This document shows positions 17,151 to 26,435 of a stretch of DNA of 64,000 bases, piece after piece (within the stretch, counting starts at the first letter, position 1; each line of letters begins with the position of its first letter). Source of the stretch: SHZI01 sp041396045. Its GTDB lineage: Bacteria > Pseudomonadota > Gammaproteobacteria > Steroidobacterales > GCA-2729495. The stretch lies in contig JAWKZI010000003.1 of the NCBI GenBank assembly GCA_041396045.1, positions 124,001-188,000 of the forward strand, given 5' to 3'. The notes beneath the pieces are model-generated. The model made no database searches, was not told the DNA's origin, and saw nothing but the letters and a program-made list of their open reading frames with translations. The translations under genes were made by a program, and so were the position numbers.

Positions 17151-18491
17151 TCAACGGAAATGGTTGCCGAAATAGTCCTTGGGATCGAGCCCGTAGGCGC
17201 CAGGCTCCAGGCCGTGCAATATCCAGCAGGCGTCCCCCTCAGCGACACCTGCGGGTTTCTGCTTCAGGTCCAGGACAACCTGGCGACCGACCGGGCGTTT
17301 GGCGGAATCCAGCAACAGCATCAGCTTCGGGCGCAGGCGGCGCACGCGATTCTGTTCGATGACCAGGGCGACCTCCCCGGTATTGAGCTCCACCAACGAC
17401 CCGGTGGGAAACATGCCAACGGCTTGCACAAAATGCTCGATCAGCTCTTTCTGGAAAACGGTCCCGGACTGACTGTTCAGTTCCCTGATGGCGTCATAGG
17501 GTGAACGAGCCGCTGCGTAGGGCCGCTTGGTTGTCATGGCATCGAAACAGTCAACCAGCCCGGCAATACGGCCAAAGACCGGAATATCCGTACCCGCCAA
17601 TCCCGCCGGATAACCCGAACCGTCATGTCGTTCATGATGGTGCTGAATCATTGCGATGACATCGGCATTGAGGCCCGACGTCGCCTTCACTAGGCCAAGC
17701 CCCACCGCCACATGCTTACGGACGATGGCACGCTCTGTTTCGTCCAGCGGACCTGTCTTGGCCAGAACATTGCCGGGCAACCTGGCATTACCAAGATCCA
17801 GCAACATCCCGCCCAACGCAAGGATCTGCAGGCCGGCGCGGTCAAAGCCCAGATGACGACCGAGGATGACCGCCCACACGGCACTGCCAATGGAACGTTG
17901 CGTATCGTCCGGTTCGCGCTTGCGCAGGCACACCAACCATGCCATCGCATCCTGGTTGCGCAGGATGCTGTCGATCAGCGGGATGGTTACCGCCTTCAAT
18001 CGCGCCGCATCCAGTGGCTTCCCCTGCTGAAACTGCTCCAGCGCATTGATCAACACCCGTGCGGCAGCGTCATAGGCCAGCACGGCCTTGGGTGCCTCAA
18101 CGCGTGTAGACACCAGGTTCCTGTAGTGTCGGATCTGAAAGAAGGTAGCCAACCGCCCACTGCGATCAAGACGTGCGATGGCGTCGAACAACCGGCGTTG
18201 CAGGTTACGCGGCGGTGGATGTTGCAAGCGCTTGGCAGGTGTTGCCAGCGACTGCGCATACTGATCTTCCCGGCGGCGCGCGGCCAGCACCTTGTTCGTG
18301 GGCATCGAGCCGCGGGTAGCGTCGACATAGACATGCTGGCAGTAATGGCGAATCTGTTGCAGGTCCTTGTCATCGCGAATCTCGAACCCCTGGAACAGGA
18401 ATGGCGTTTCCAGCCACGGCCGATCAAGCTGTGCAACGTACATACCGCACTCGAGGTTGGCGGTATCAATTTTCAGACGTTTCAGGAGCAC
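17151..18491 (-). CDS. DUF3391 plus degenerate HD-GYP domain protein (paralogue)
   Basis: A 446-residue paralogue of the protein at 10739-11968. The DUF3391 N-terminus reads LECGMYVAQLDRPWLETPFLFQGF with VYVDATRG. The HD-GYP domain keeps HHERHDGSGYP near 284-294, but HDxGK has become LDLGN (231-235), losing both the histidine and the lysine, and the first-helix His-Ser is Gly-Ser (SIGSAV). Catalytic phosphodiesterase activity is therefore unlikely unless other residues supply the metal site. Both paralogues also share a C-terminal segment (GMFPTGSLVELN here) beyond the domain. Start ATG 18491; a 179-bp divergent intergenic region separates it from the DUF202 gene. Confidence 0.87.
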   Translation of the reverse strand: MLLKRLKIDTANLECGMYVAQLDRPWLETPFLFQGFEIRDDKDLQQIRHYCQHVYVDATRGSMPTNKVLAARRREDQYAQSLATPAKRLQHPPPRNLQRRLFDAIARLDRSGRLATFFQIRHYRNLVSTRVEAPKAVLAYDAAARVLINALEQFQQGKPLDAARLKAVTIPLIDSILRNQDAMAWLVCLRKREPDDTQRSIGSAVWAVILGRHLGFDRAGLQILALGGMLLDLGNARLPGNVLAKTGPLDETERAIVRKHVAVGLGLVKATSGLNADVIAMIQHHHERHDGSGYPAGLAGTDIPVFGRIAGLVDCFDAMTTKRPYAAARSPYDAIRELNSQSGTVFQKELIEHFVQAVGMFPTGSLVELNTGEVALVIEQNRVRRLRPKLMLLLDSAKRPVGRQVVLDLKQKPAGVAEGDACWILHGLEPGAYGLDPKDYFGNHFR

Positions 18492-18670
18492 AGAAAAACC
18501 CTTGCGGCCGACATCCGGCCGGCAGGCACTGTTGCCATATTATTCAGCGCCGTCGGCCGCCGCGCGGCGGCGGTCACAGTTTTGCAAACGACGGGCGGTG
18601 AAGCCCATAACGAGGCGGTGGTTCCGCGACATCGGTACGATGGAGCCCGGCCTGCACTGGAAAATACGCC

Positions 18671-19105
18671 ATGACCGATCAAAAGCCCGGGCACGATCAG
18701 CAATTCACCACAGGAGCTGCCGTTGATAGCCATTTTGCATGGATACGTACGCGCCTGAGTGCCGAGCGGACCATGATGGCCTGGATACGGACAGCAGTTG
18801 CCCTGATCGGCTTTGGCTTTACGATCGTGCAGTTCTTCGAACGGGTCGCCGGCTTCGCGAATCACACGGCCGCTGTCAGCAACACGCCGCGCTATGTCGG
18901 CCTCTTCCTGATCGGAGCGGGCATCGTGGTTATTGCCGTATCGGTATGGCAATACCGGGCATTTCTGAACTACATGTGGGATGCACCATTTGCATCCATC
19001 CGTGTCATGGGCAAGGTGCCCGGCGAAACACCCGTTTACGTCATCTCGATCGGCCTGATTTTCGTTGGCCTGTTTGCGTTTGTCGCCGTCTACTTGCAAT
19101 TGTGA
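18671..19105 (+). CDS. YidH-family DUF202 membrane protein
   Basis: A 144-residue inner-membrane protein. The DUF202 signature LSAERTMMAWIRTAVALIGFGFTIVQFFE appears at about residues 29-58, followed by two further helices (YVGLFLIGAGIVVIAVSVWQY and VISIGLIFVGLFAFVAVYLQL). Function of the YidH group is not known. It appears monocistronic: it is divergent from the HD-GYP paralogue and convergent with msrA, whose stop lies 32 bp away. Confidence 0.9.
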   Translation: MTDQKPGHDQQFTTGAAVDSHFAWIRTRLSAERTMMAWIRTAVALIGFGFTIVQFFERVAGFANHTAAVSNTPRYVGLFLIGAGIVVIAVSVWQYRAFLNYMWDAPFASIRVMGKVPGETPVYVISIGLIFVGLFAFVAVYLQL

Positions 19106-19136
19106 TTCAAGCGCATCGATAGACGATGCAAAACCA

Positions 19137-19772
19137 TCATACTGCGCAAGTCACGCCCGTACCGCCGAGCCCGCAATAGCCACCCGGATTCTTTGCGAGG
19201 TACTGCTGATGGTAGGCCTCGGCATAGTAGAACTGTGGTGCCGGAAGGATCTCACTGGTAATGCGTCCGAAGCCGGCCACCTCCAGGCGTGCCTCAAATG
19301 CGGCTCTGGATCGCTCAGCCAGTACGCGCTGGGCTTCGTCGAACCAGTAGATTCCCGAGCGGTATTGAGTACCGACATCATTTCCCTGACGCATCCCCTG
19401 AGTCGGATCGTGCGACTCCCAAAACACGTTCAGTAGCTGCTCGTAACTGATCGCGGCAGGATCGTAAATCACCAGCACCACCTCGTTGTGTCCGGTGCGT
19501 CCGCTGCAAACTTCTTCATAGGTGGGGTTCGGCGTGATTCCGGCAGCATAACCCGCTGCTGTTGAATAGACCCCCGGGATTTCCCAGAATTTACGCTCAG
19601 CACCCCAGAAGCAACCAAGGCCGAAGAGTGCCCGGCGCATGGCCTCCGGGAAGGGTCCGGTCAGCGGATGACCATTGACGAAGTGCTGCGGAGGCACCGC
19701 CATCGGTATCGAGCGTCCGGGCAACGCGTCAGCGGACGAGGGCATCTCAAGTGACTTGTTCCGCGACAACAT
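19137..19772 (-). CDS. msrA: peptide methionine-S-sulfoxide reductase A
   Basis: MsrA reduces the S-epimer of methionine sulfoxide in proteins using thioredoxin. The catalytic motif GLGCFWGAERKFW is near residue 51-63, with TYEEVCSGRTGHNEVV, NDVGTQYRSGIYW, EAYHQQYLAKNP and a C-terminal GYCGLGGTGVTC carrying the resolving cysteines. Length 211 matches the longer proteobacterial type, which begins with an extension like MLSRNKSLEMP...ALPGR; this and GGAGA about ten bases upstream support ATG 19772. It is separated from msrPQ by about 3 kb but shares their role in oxidative protein repair. Confidence 0.96.
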   Translation of the reverse strand: MLSRNKSLEMPSSADALPGRSIPMAVPPQHFVNGHPLTGPFPEAMRRALFGLGCFWGAERKFWEIPGVYSTAAGYAAGITPNPTYEEVCSGRTGHNEVVLVIYDPAAISYEQLLNVFWESHDPTQGMRQGNDVGTQYRSGIYWFDEAQRVLAERSRAAFEARLEVAGFGRITSEILPAPQFYYAEAYHQQYLAKNPGGYCGLGGTGVTCAV

Positions 19773-19841
19773 CGTTATGGATCTCCCGGGTGATTTCGCA
19801 CGTCGTCAGGCCGATAATAATGCCATCAAACAGGCTCGCCT

Positions 19842-19887
19842 GCATCGTTCCTGCCGGGTACCCGGTCAAAGCCGGCAGGAACGATGC
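19842..19887. repeat. 16-bp perfect inverted repeat between msrA and the TPR gene
   Basis: GCATCGTTCCTGCCGG (19842-19857) is perfectly inverted at 19872-19887 around a 14-base loop. It lies in the 146-bp divergent region. No T run follows on either strand. A regulatory hairpin or a binding site are both possible. Confidence 0.6.
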
Positions 19888-19918
19888 GTACAAGGCTTTG
19901 GTGGTGTAGCTTTCGGCC

Positions 19919-21463
19919 ATGCCGCATGCCCGTGAAACAAGCTGTCGCGAGTGGGCCCGTCCGCCTGGCACCTTGTGCCTCGCGTTATTGATCGCTGCAA
20001 CTGCGGTGTGGGGTCAAAGCCCCGAAAAACCGTCCGCAGAAATACCAGCAGACGCTACAGCAACAGAAGAACACCCGACTGCCCGCAGCATTCCCGACCT
20101 CAAGCCAGAATCGGATCAACTGGCTGCGACGCGGGAACGCTTCCGGAACCTGATGGCTGAGGGTCGACATGAGGAAGCGACGCAGGTCGCCTCGCAACTC
20201 GTAGATCTTGCGCGGGTGCGCGACGGTCCGGACAGCACCGCGTTCGCCAATGCGCTCAGCGATCTGGCCACAGCTCAACTTCGTGCCGGTAACCGGTCAG
20301 ACGCAGAAACCAATTTCAAGGCAGCCCTGGTCGTTGTGGAGCAGCACCTGGGATTCCTGTCGCCAGAATTGTCACGGCCACTGTCCGGGCTCGGAGCAAC
20401 CTACCTTGCGAACGAACAGTATCAACAGGCCGCCAAAATGTTCGAGCGGGCCCTGCATGTCAATCATGTGAACGAAGGCTTTTACAATCTTGCCCAGAAC
20501 CCGATTCGCGACGGCCTGACTGAAGCGTATCTGGGCCTTGGCGACCTCGAGGAAGCCAATCGTCAGCAGGAGGCCCAGCTCTACGCGCAACAACGCAACC
20601 TGGGTCCGGACAATCCGGAATTGATCCCGGCACTCGACAAGATCGGTCGCTGGTACAGTCATACCCTTCAGGCTGAGTCCGCACGGCTTGCCTATCAGCA
20701 CACCGAGCGGCTGGTGGAAGATCGTTCCGGAAAAGATTCGCCCGCTCTCGTGGAACCGCTGCTGGCCATCGCCAGCACCTATCGACAGCAGGCTTTGCTG
20801 CCGGTTGATCCGGACAGCCAGCAGGGCCCGGAAACCCTACTGCCAAAGAGCGCTGCATCATTGCGTCAGGCGCTCGACATCGTCGATCAGCAGCAACCTC
20901 CGGATACCAGCCAACGCGCACACATCCTCGTTGAGCTTGGCGATCTCTATCAGCTATGGGGCAAGCGAAACACCTCCCGCAAGATTTACGAGGAGGCCTG
21001 GCAGGTCTTGTCCGCAGCACCCGATCTTGAAGCGACGCGAAATCGGTACTTCGCCCAGCCAGCCCGTATCGTTGGCGCGGTGCCGCCATCCATATTTCCC
21101 GTACCGGCGCGAACGGCATCGCCACCAACGGCCAAAAAACTGGAGCCTGGATATGTCACGGCGCGGTACAGCGTCAATGAACTGGGCCAGGTTAGCGACG
21201 TCACCATTGTGGAGGCCGACCCGGCCAACCTCATCGAAGGGCGTGTGAGCGATGCCATATCCAACGCAATCTACCGACCTCGCTATGTCAGCGGCGTGCC
21301 AGTTGCCACTGACGGGTTGATCTACAGGCACGACTTCCGTTATGCACCGGCAAAACTCAAGCAGGCAAAGAAGGATCCAATCACAGACGCCGGCGATGAC
21401 AACAGCGGGCAGGCGCTACAGCAGCCCTCCTCGATACCGGCGTCGGAACCTGAGCGCGACTAA
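19919..21463 (+). CDS. exported TPR protein with TonB-type C-terminal domain
   Basis: A 514-residue exported protein. A signal peptide (PGTLCLALLIAATAVWGQ) is followed by an acidic linker and then several tetratricopeptide repeats (EATQVASQLVDLARV, ALSDLATAQLRAGNRSDAETNFKAAL, LSGLGATYLANEQYQQAAKMFERAL, KIGRWYSHTLQAESARLAYQHTERL). The C-terminus is a TonB_C-like fold (ARYSVNELGQVSDVTIVEADPANLIEGRVSDAISNAIYRPRYVSGVPV). There is no N-terminal membrane anchor of TonB type beyond the signal. This architecture recurs in proteobacteria as an envelope protein of unknown role. Its stop overlaps the stop of the convergent lipoprotein by 4 bp. Confidence 0.85.
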   Translation: MPHARETSCREWARPPGTLCLALLIAATAVWGQSPEKPSAEIPADATATEEHPTARSIPDLKPESDQLAATRERFRNLMAEGRHEEATQVASQLVDLARVRDGPDSTAFANALSDLATAQLRAGNRSDAETNFKAALVVVEQHLGFLSPELSRPLSGLGATYLANEQYQQAAKMFERALHVNHVNEGFYNLAQNPIRDGLTEAYLGLGDLEEANRQQEAQLYAQQRNLGPDNPELIPALDKIGRWYSHTLQAESARLAYQHTERLVEDRSGKDSPALVEPLLAIASTYRQQALLPVDPDSQQGPETLLPKSAASLRQALDIVDQQQPPDTSQRAHILVELGDLYQLWGKRNTSRKIYEEAWQVLSAAPDLEATRNRYFAQPARIVGAVPPSIFPVPARTASPPTAKKLEPGYVTARYSVNELGQVSDVTIVEADPANLIEGRVSDAISNAIYRPRYVSGVPVATDGLIYRHDFRYAPAKLKQAKKDPITDAGDDNSGQALQQPSSIPASEPERD

Positions 21464-21810
21464 TAGCCGGCAGCGGCGCAACACAGCACCAGCGATTGAC
21501 TGTCAAAATTCCGTGTACCACAGGTGCGTCCAGCACGATCCGCGCGCAAATCCTGCCGCGAGAAATCTCCCGGGCCCAGAAGATCAGCCATTTCCTTGGC
21601 ATAGCCGGCCATCCACGCGGATGTTTGCCCGCAAAGCTGCGTGATCGTGCCACTGGCCAGGCAATGCTTCCGGCTATCCGTCAGGCCGTCGAGGTCGAGC
21701 GTGTCGACCGCCTGCTGCATGCAGCTACCGGCCGGAGCACGCGGGGTGGCTGCACAAGCCACCATAGCCAGGCACAACACGGCCAACAGGCTCCGCCGAC
21801 GTGCGCACAT
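21460..21810 (-). CDS. small cysteine-rich lipoprotein, unknown function
   Basis: A putative 116-residue lipoprotein that I do not recognise. The signal peptide RRRSLLAVLCLAMVAC ends in a lipobox-like VAC, and the mature part carries seven further cysteines. A segment MQQAVDTLDLDGLTDSRKHCLASGTITQLCGQTSAWMAGYAKEMADLLG follows, reminiscent of small conserved secreted proteins. I prefer ATG 21810, which directly opens the signal peptide. An upstream ATG at 21837 would overlap the start codon of the divergent DUF547 gene inside GCATGC. The gene is convergent with the TPR gene. Confidence 0.6.
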   Translation of the reverse strand: MCARRRSLLAVLCLAMVACAATPRAPAGSCMQQAVDTLDLDGLTDSRKHCLASGTITQLCGQTSAWMAGYAKEMADLLGPGDFSRQDLRADRAGRTCGTRNFDSQSLVLCCAAAGY

Positions 21811-21835
21811 CCGGACAATCAGCCTAGAATACTGC

Positions 21836-22582
21836 ATGCTCTACCGTGTCATTCCCCTGCTCTTGCTATGCCTTGTCAGCATATCCTTGCCGGCGGCCCT
21901 GCCAGCGACGGCCGATCTCAGCGGCGTATTGCTGCGCAATGTCCGCCATGGTTTCGTTGACTACGATGGTATCCGCGCGGATCCGGCCTTCGAACGCTAT
22001 GTGTCCAGCCTCGCCAATACACGTCACGATGATCTGGACGACCAGGCCACACACCTCGCCTTTCTGATCAATGCCTACAATGCGCTGGCCATCCAGGGCA
22101 TTCTGAACGGCTACTCACCATCATCGATATTCGGACGTTACAGCTACTTCAAGCGGCGCAAGTACAACCTGCTGGGCACTCAAACCACGCTGGACGAACT
22201 CGAGAACAGGCAACTGAGGCTGCTCGGTGATCCGCGCGTGCACTTTGCGATAGTGTGCGCCTCCCTGTCCTGCCCGCGCCTCTCGAGTCAAGTCTACTCG
22301 GCGGACCAACTGGAGTCCGAACTGGACGCCGCAGCTCGCGCCTTCGCAAACGACGGAACGCGCAACCGCTTCGACGTGTCTCGAAAGATCGCCTTCCTGT
22401 CCGGCATTTTCGACCGCTACCAGGCAGACTTCAGTCAGTCGGCGGGTTCGGTGCAAAAGTATCTCGCACGTTATGTCAGCGACCCCGCAGCAGCAGCAAT
22501 CCTCGCACAGGATGGTTTTGCTGTACGGTACGTGGACGACGACTGGGATCTGAATGGTGTGTATCGCGGCAAGCCGCGCTAG
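21836..22582 (+). CDS. DUF547 domain protein, exported
   Basis: A 248-residue exported protein. The signal peptide is MLYRVIPLLLLCLVSISLPAALPA. The DUF547 hallmark is LAFLINAYNALAIQGILNGYSPSS, followed by LDELENRQLRLLGDPRVHFAIVCASLSCPRLSSQVY, with the conserved CASxSCP pair of cysteines. The fold is related to cysteine-protease or glutaredoxin-like domains, but no activity is established. ATG 21836 is chosen because it opens the signal peptide. It precedes msrP by 102 bp and could be on the same transcript. Confidence 0.88.
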   Translation: MLYRVIPLLLLCLVSISLPAALPATADLSGVLLRNVRHGFVDYDGIRADPAFERYVSSLANTRHDDLDDQATHLAFLINAYNALAIQGILNGYSPSSIFGRYSYFKRRKYNLLGTQTTLDELENRQLRLLGDPRVHFAIVCASLSCPRLSSQVYSADQLESELDAAARAFANDGTRNRFDVSRKIAFLSGIFDRYQADFSQSAGSVQKYLARYVSDPAAAAILAQDGFAVRYVDDDWDLNGVYRGKPR

Positions 22583-22684
22583 CCCGGGAATTAACAGTCC
22601 AGGTACCTGCGGTCGTAAGAAATACGACATCTGGATGGTCCTGTTTAGCGAATACCCCGTCAATACGGCCAATCAGGAATTCCT

Positions 22685-23686
22685 ATGCGTATCAGGAAGC
22701 ACACCATCAGCAAAGCCAACGACATCAAACCGTCCGAGATTACGGCGGAGCAGCACTTCTTCAGTCGCCGGACATTGCTGCGTTCTGCGGGTTTCATGGG
22801 TGCCGGGGGCCTGCTGTCCGCTGCGCAATTGTCGAAGGCTGCAGCAACCGGAAATGAAATCCCTGCCCGCTACAAACGACTTGGCGATGTCGCCAAAAGT
22901 CCGTACAGCACCACGGAACCGCCGAACACTTTTGAGGAAATAACGAGCTACAACAATTTCTACGAGTTTGGCACTGACAAAGGCAGCCCCGCCGAAAAGT
23001 CTGCAAAGTTTCAGCCCAGGCCCTGGACGGTCGAGATCGACGGTGAAGCCGAGATAACCGGCAGCTTCGATTTCGACAGCCTCTTGAAGCCTCATGCGCT
23101 GGAAGACCGCATCTATCGTCATCGGTGCGTCGAGGCGTGGTCGATGGTAGTCCCCTGGGTTGGTGTGCCGCTTGCAAACGTACTGAAGCGGTTCAAGCCC
23201 ACATCAAAGGCAAAGTACGTGGCGTTTGAAACTGTAATCCGGCCAGCAGAAATGCCCGGGCAAAAGTATCCGATTCTGGATTGGCCGTATGAAGAGGGGC
23301 TGACCATCGCCGAGGCCATGCACCCGCTGACGCTGCTGGTTGTGGGTGTATATGGCGTCGAACTGCCCAACCAGAATGGTGCCCCGCTGCGACTGATCGT
23401 GCCGTGGAAATACGGCTTTAAAGGGATCAAGTCGATCGTGCGTATCAGCTTCACGGAGCAACAGCCACCGACCACCTGGAACCTGTCGGCGCCCAGTGAA
23501 TATGGCTTCTACGCCAATGTGAATCCGGCAGTCGATCATCCGCGCTGGAGTCAGGCCTCGGAGCGGCGAGTGGGATCGGGACTTAGCGCATTGTTTGCCG
23601 GTCGCCAGCCCACCCTGCCCTTCAACGGCTATGCCGACCAGGTGGCCTCGCTGTATCAGGGTCTCGATCTGCGCCAGAACTTCTAG
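22685..23686 (+). CDS. msrP: protein-methionine-sulfoxide reductase catalytic subunit MsrP
   Basis: Periplasmic molybdoenzyme (formerly YedY) that reduces methionine sulfoxide in envelope proteins. A twin-arginine signal FSRRTLLRSAGFMGAGG lies at residues 26-42. The molybdopterin cysteine is in YRHRCVEAWSMVVPWVGVPL near residue 148. The conserved APLRLIVPWKYGFKGIKSI and the C-terminal PSEYGFYANVNPAVDHPRWSQA complete the family pattern, and the 333-residue length is typical. Its membrane partner MsrQ follows 23 bp later, so the pair form one operon feeding electrons from the respiratory chain. Confidence 0.96.
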   Translation: MRIRKHTISKANDIKPSEITAEQHFFSRRTLLRSAGFMGAGGLLSAAQLSKAAATGNEIPARYKRLGDVAKSPYSTTEPPNTFEEITSYNNFYEFGTDKGSPAEKSAKFQPRPWTVEIDGEAEITGSFDFDSLLKPHALEDRIYRHRCVEAWSMVVPWVGVPLANVLKRFKPTSKAKYVAFETVIRPAEMPGQKYPILDWPYEEGLTIAEAMHPLTLLVVGVYGVELPNQNGAPLRLIVPWKYGFKGIKSIVRISFTEQQPPTTWNLSAPSEYGFYANVNPAVDHPRWSQASERRVGSGLSALFAGRQPTLPFNGYADQVASLYQGLDLRQNF

Positions 23687-23709
23687 ATTTCCAGATCGGC
23701 GCGCCCGAT

Positions 23710-24350
23710 ATGCCCACCCAACGTCAGGTTCGGATGTTTGGCGCCCACTGGCGCATATGGCCTGTGCGCTGCCGCTGATTTACCTGGCGCTGCGTCTCAT
23801 GGAAATTGGCAGCCTCCGGCTGGGACCCAACCCGCAACTGGTCATCAGGGATGAACTGGGCATCTGGGGATTGCGGCTGCTGCTGATGACGCTGGCCATG
23901 ACGCCACTGCGCTGGATCCTGGGCAAATCCTGGCCGTTGCAATTCCGGCGTCTGCTGGGGCTATGGAGCTTTGGCTATCTGGCATTGCACTTCGTGACGT
24001 ACTTCCTCCTGGATCGCTCGCTGGATCTGCCAGTGATCGTCGAGGACATCGTGAAACGGCCGTTCATTACCGTCGGCTTCGTGGCCTTCCTGCTCCTGAT
24101 GCCATTGGCAGCGACGTCGACGAAGGGCTGGCAACGACGACTAGGGACGCGCTGGTTGACCCTGCACAAGATGGTGTACGTCGTGGCCGTCCTTGGCTGC
24201 TGGCACTTCTACTGGCTGGTGAAAAAGGATGTGCGCGAGCCGCTTGTTTATATTGCAGTACTCGCGGTACTGCTGGCCCTTCGTCTCTGGAAGCGTGTCC
24301 TGGAACCTCGCCGGCGCGCGCAGTGCCAGGAAGCCGCGATCAGGAACTGA
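23710..24350 (+). pseudogene. msrQ: MsrQ haem-binding membrane subunit, one frameshift
   Basis: MsrQ is the inner-membrane haem b subunit that passes electrons from quinol or flavin reductase to MsrP. An ATG at 23710 gives MPTQRQVRM; the frame breaks at the TTT near 23740. Adding one T restores RMFWRPLAHMACALPLIYLAL, the normal MsrQ start. From 23757 the frame is open to 24350 with six helices, including LWSFGYLALHFVTYFLLD and WLTLHKMVYVVAVLGCWHFYWLVKKD, which carry the haem histidines. A single base lost in a T run is a typical sequencing error, so the gene may well be intact in the organism. Confidence 0.87.
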
Positions 24351-24353
24351 CTA

Positions 24354-24692
24354 CTACAATGCGTTGTCGCCGGTTTCTCCGGTGCGGATTCGCAAGGATT
24401 GATGCAGATCCGTGACAAAAATCTTGCCGTCCCCGACCTTGCCAGTGCGGGCTGCCGCGCTGATCGCTTCGATCACGCGCTCAACCAGGTCATCGCTGAC
24501 CGCAACTTCGACCTTGGATTTGGGCAGAAAGTCGACCACGTACTCGGCCCCACGGTATAGCTCCGTGTGTCCACGCTGGCGGCCGAATCCCTTGACCTCG
24601 GTAACCGTCATTCCATTGACGCCGACCTCCGCAAGCGCATTGCGTACGTCGTCCAGGCGGAATGGCTTGATGATTGCAGTGACTAGTTTCAT
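24354..24692 (-). CDS. glnK: nitrogen regulatory protein P-II
   Basis: Trimeric PII signal protein of 112 residues that integrates 2-oxoglutarate, ATP/ADP and nitrogen status. The sequence starts MKLVTAIIKPFRLDDVRNAL, and the T-loop RGHTELYRGAEYVVDFLPK holds Tyr51, the uridylylation site. The nucleotide-binding GKVGDGKIFV and the C-terminal RTGETGDNAL are conserved. The start ATG 24692 is fixed by homology, with GAGAG upstream. No amtB ammonium transporter is adjacent, so it could be named glnB or glnK; the symbol is tentative. It is convergent with msrQ, 3 bp between the stops. Confidence 0.93.
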   Translation of the reverse strand: MKLVTAIIKPFRLDDVRNALAEVGVNGMTVTEVKGFGRQRGHTELYRGAEYVVDFLPKSKVEVAVSDDLVERVIEAISAAARTGKVGDGKIFVTDLHQSLRIRTGETGDNAL

Positions 24693-24810
24693 CGTAACTC
24701 TCAGATTGCGGCGGCTGAATTCCGGCGCCAGGCTGGTATTGGCGAACCGTCCAAACCTGGCTCCCGATCCCGGCTTTACCGGTCCGGGCTTGAGCAGGCT
24801 ATGGGAGATT

Positions 24811-26294
24811 CTACCGCTGATGCACCCATGCGAGGAGCGCGTTCTGTGCTTCCTGGCCACCACCCCAGGTGGCTCGGGCCTCGTTGACCACCAGCACGAC
24901 CACATATTCCGGCCTGGATTGGCTGCGGACGTAGCCCGCAATCGAGGTGACGCCATTCAGCGTACCGGTTTTCAGGTGCATTTCCCCGGCGGCCGGATCC
25001 CGGCGGAAGCGGCGGCGAGTGGTGCCATCAAGCCCGGCTAGCGATAGTGAAGCCTGGAATTCGGCATTGAACCGGCTCCGGCGCGCGGTGAGCAGCAGGT
25101 TGCCGAGACTACGGGCCGAAATGCGCGTCTCCCGGGCAAGCCCGGCGCCGTTGCCCAGATTCAATTCGGGAAAATTCAGCCCCTGCTTGGCAAGAGTCGC
25201 CAGAGTGGCACGCTGACCCTTGTCGATTGTGCCTGGCGGCCCATACATTTCCGCACCCATGGTCAGGAAAATTTGCCGGCTCATCACGTTATTGCTGAAC
25301 TTGTTGACCGGCCGGATGATTTCAGCCAGTGGCGGCGACAGAAAGGTCACCTCGGGTACCTTGCCAGGCGGAACCTGCCCGTGGCGAAAAATGCCCGTCA
25401 ATCGTCCGCCCTGCTCCTCCCACAAACTGCGAAACACGCCGTAGGCATAGCTGGGCCCGTCCAGGACGGATCGCAGCAACTGGTACTCCGGGCACTTGCT
25501 GGCCAGGGCACCGGAAATGACGTAACGCGCGGATGGACCGGATCGTTGCCGACAACCATGCTGATCCCGCTCTTGCTGGCTCCGCAACTACCGCGGATCA
25601 GCCGCATCTGGTTGCGAATTTCCAGATTGCCCAGCGCCGGATCGGCAAGGACCTCCACCCGCCCGCGGGCCGGGTCTGGCCGAAATATGAAATTGATGGC
25701 CTGAAAATTCACGAGCAGGGCACTGGGCAGGACGTTGTATGCCCGGTACGGCTGCCCGTCGAAGGCGCCGGGATCCAGTTCCTCCCGGGCAAACCAGGTG
25801 TCGTCAATGACCAGATCGCCGTCAATCACGCGCAGGCCGTGATTGCGCAACTCGCGCTCCAGCAGCCATAGCCGCTCAGTCACCAGGTAGGGGTCGCCAT
25901 AGCCCTTCAGCAACAAATCCCCATTGAGCTTGCCGCCTTCTATCCGGCCATCCAGATAGGCTTCCGTACGCCATTGATACGCCGGCCCCAGCGCCTCCAG
26001 TGCGGCGTATGTGGTGACCAGTTTGATGACGGAAGCCGGATTGCGTGGAATATCGGCATTGACGGCGAGCACAGGTGCTGTGGAACCGACCTGGGCAACA
26101 TAGGCACTGACTGAAGTCTCCGGAATCTTGTAACGGACAAGAGCCTTTTTAACCGATGCGGGCAGTTCGGATTGCCCGGCGGTCTGGCAGACGGCCGGCG
26201 ACGGCCAGCCCGTGCCAAACAAAACAACACTGACTACCAGCACCAGTCCTGGTATCAGCTCCCGACCGTGCCTGTGCAGCGAAACTCTCCTCAT
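24811..26294 (-). pseudogene. dacB: D-alanyl-D-alanine carboxypeptidase/endopeptidase PBP4, one frameshift
   Basis: Periplasmic class C penicillin-binding protein that trims or opens peptidoglycan crosslinks. From ATG 26294 a signal peptide (LIPGLVLVVSVVLFGTGW) leads to the active-site serine motif ASVIK (PASVIKLVTTYAALEALGP). The frame breaks near 25530: VVGNDPVHPR ends one frame and RYVISGALASKCPEYQLLRSVLDG starts the next. The second motif FSNNVMSRQ and the KTG motif HLKTGTLNGVTSIAGY follow, and the protein ends AWVHQR. All three catalytic motifs are intact, total length about 495 residues, and one missing base explains the break. Confidence 0.88.
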
Positions 26295-26435
26295 GGCCAT
26301 GTCCGACCAATGGCCCATATGGTGGCCAGATTGATGACGCGACGTTGCAAACGCCAACGCAGCTTTGCACTTGTGGATCGCGCCGCGAAGATAACACCGC
26401 GGCAGGTGCGATTGTGCCGGAACCGGTGTCATGCG

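Noticed and set aside
17712..18674. A 320-residue plus-strand frame opposite the second HD-GYP gene
   Set aside because: It is the antisense shadow of a well-conserved DUF3391/HD-GYP protein and shows no domain.
19747..19971. Minus-strand frame of 74 codons between msrA and the TPR gene
   Set aside because: It spans the 16-bp hairpin and overlaps the starts of both neighbours; no homology or ribosome site is visible.
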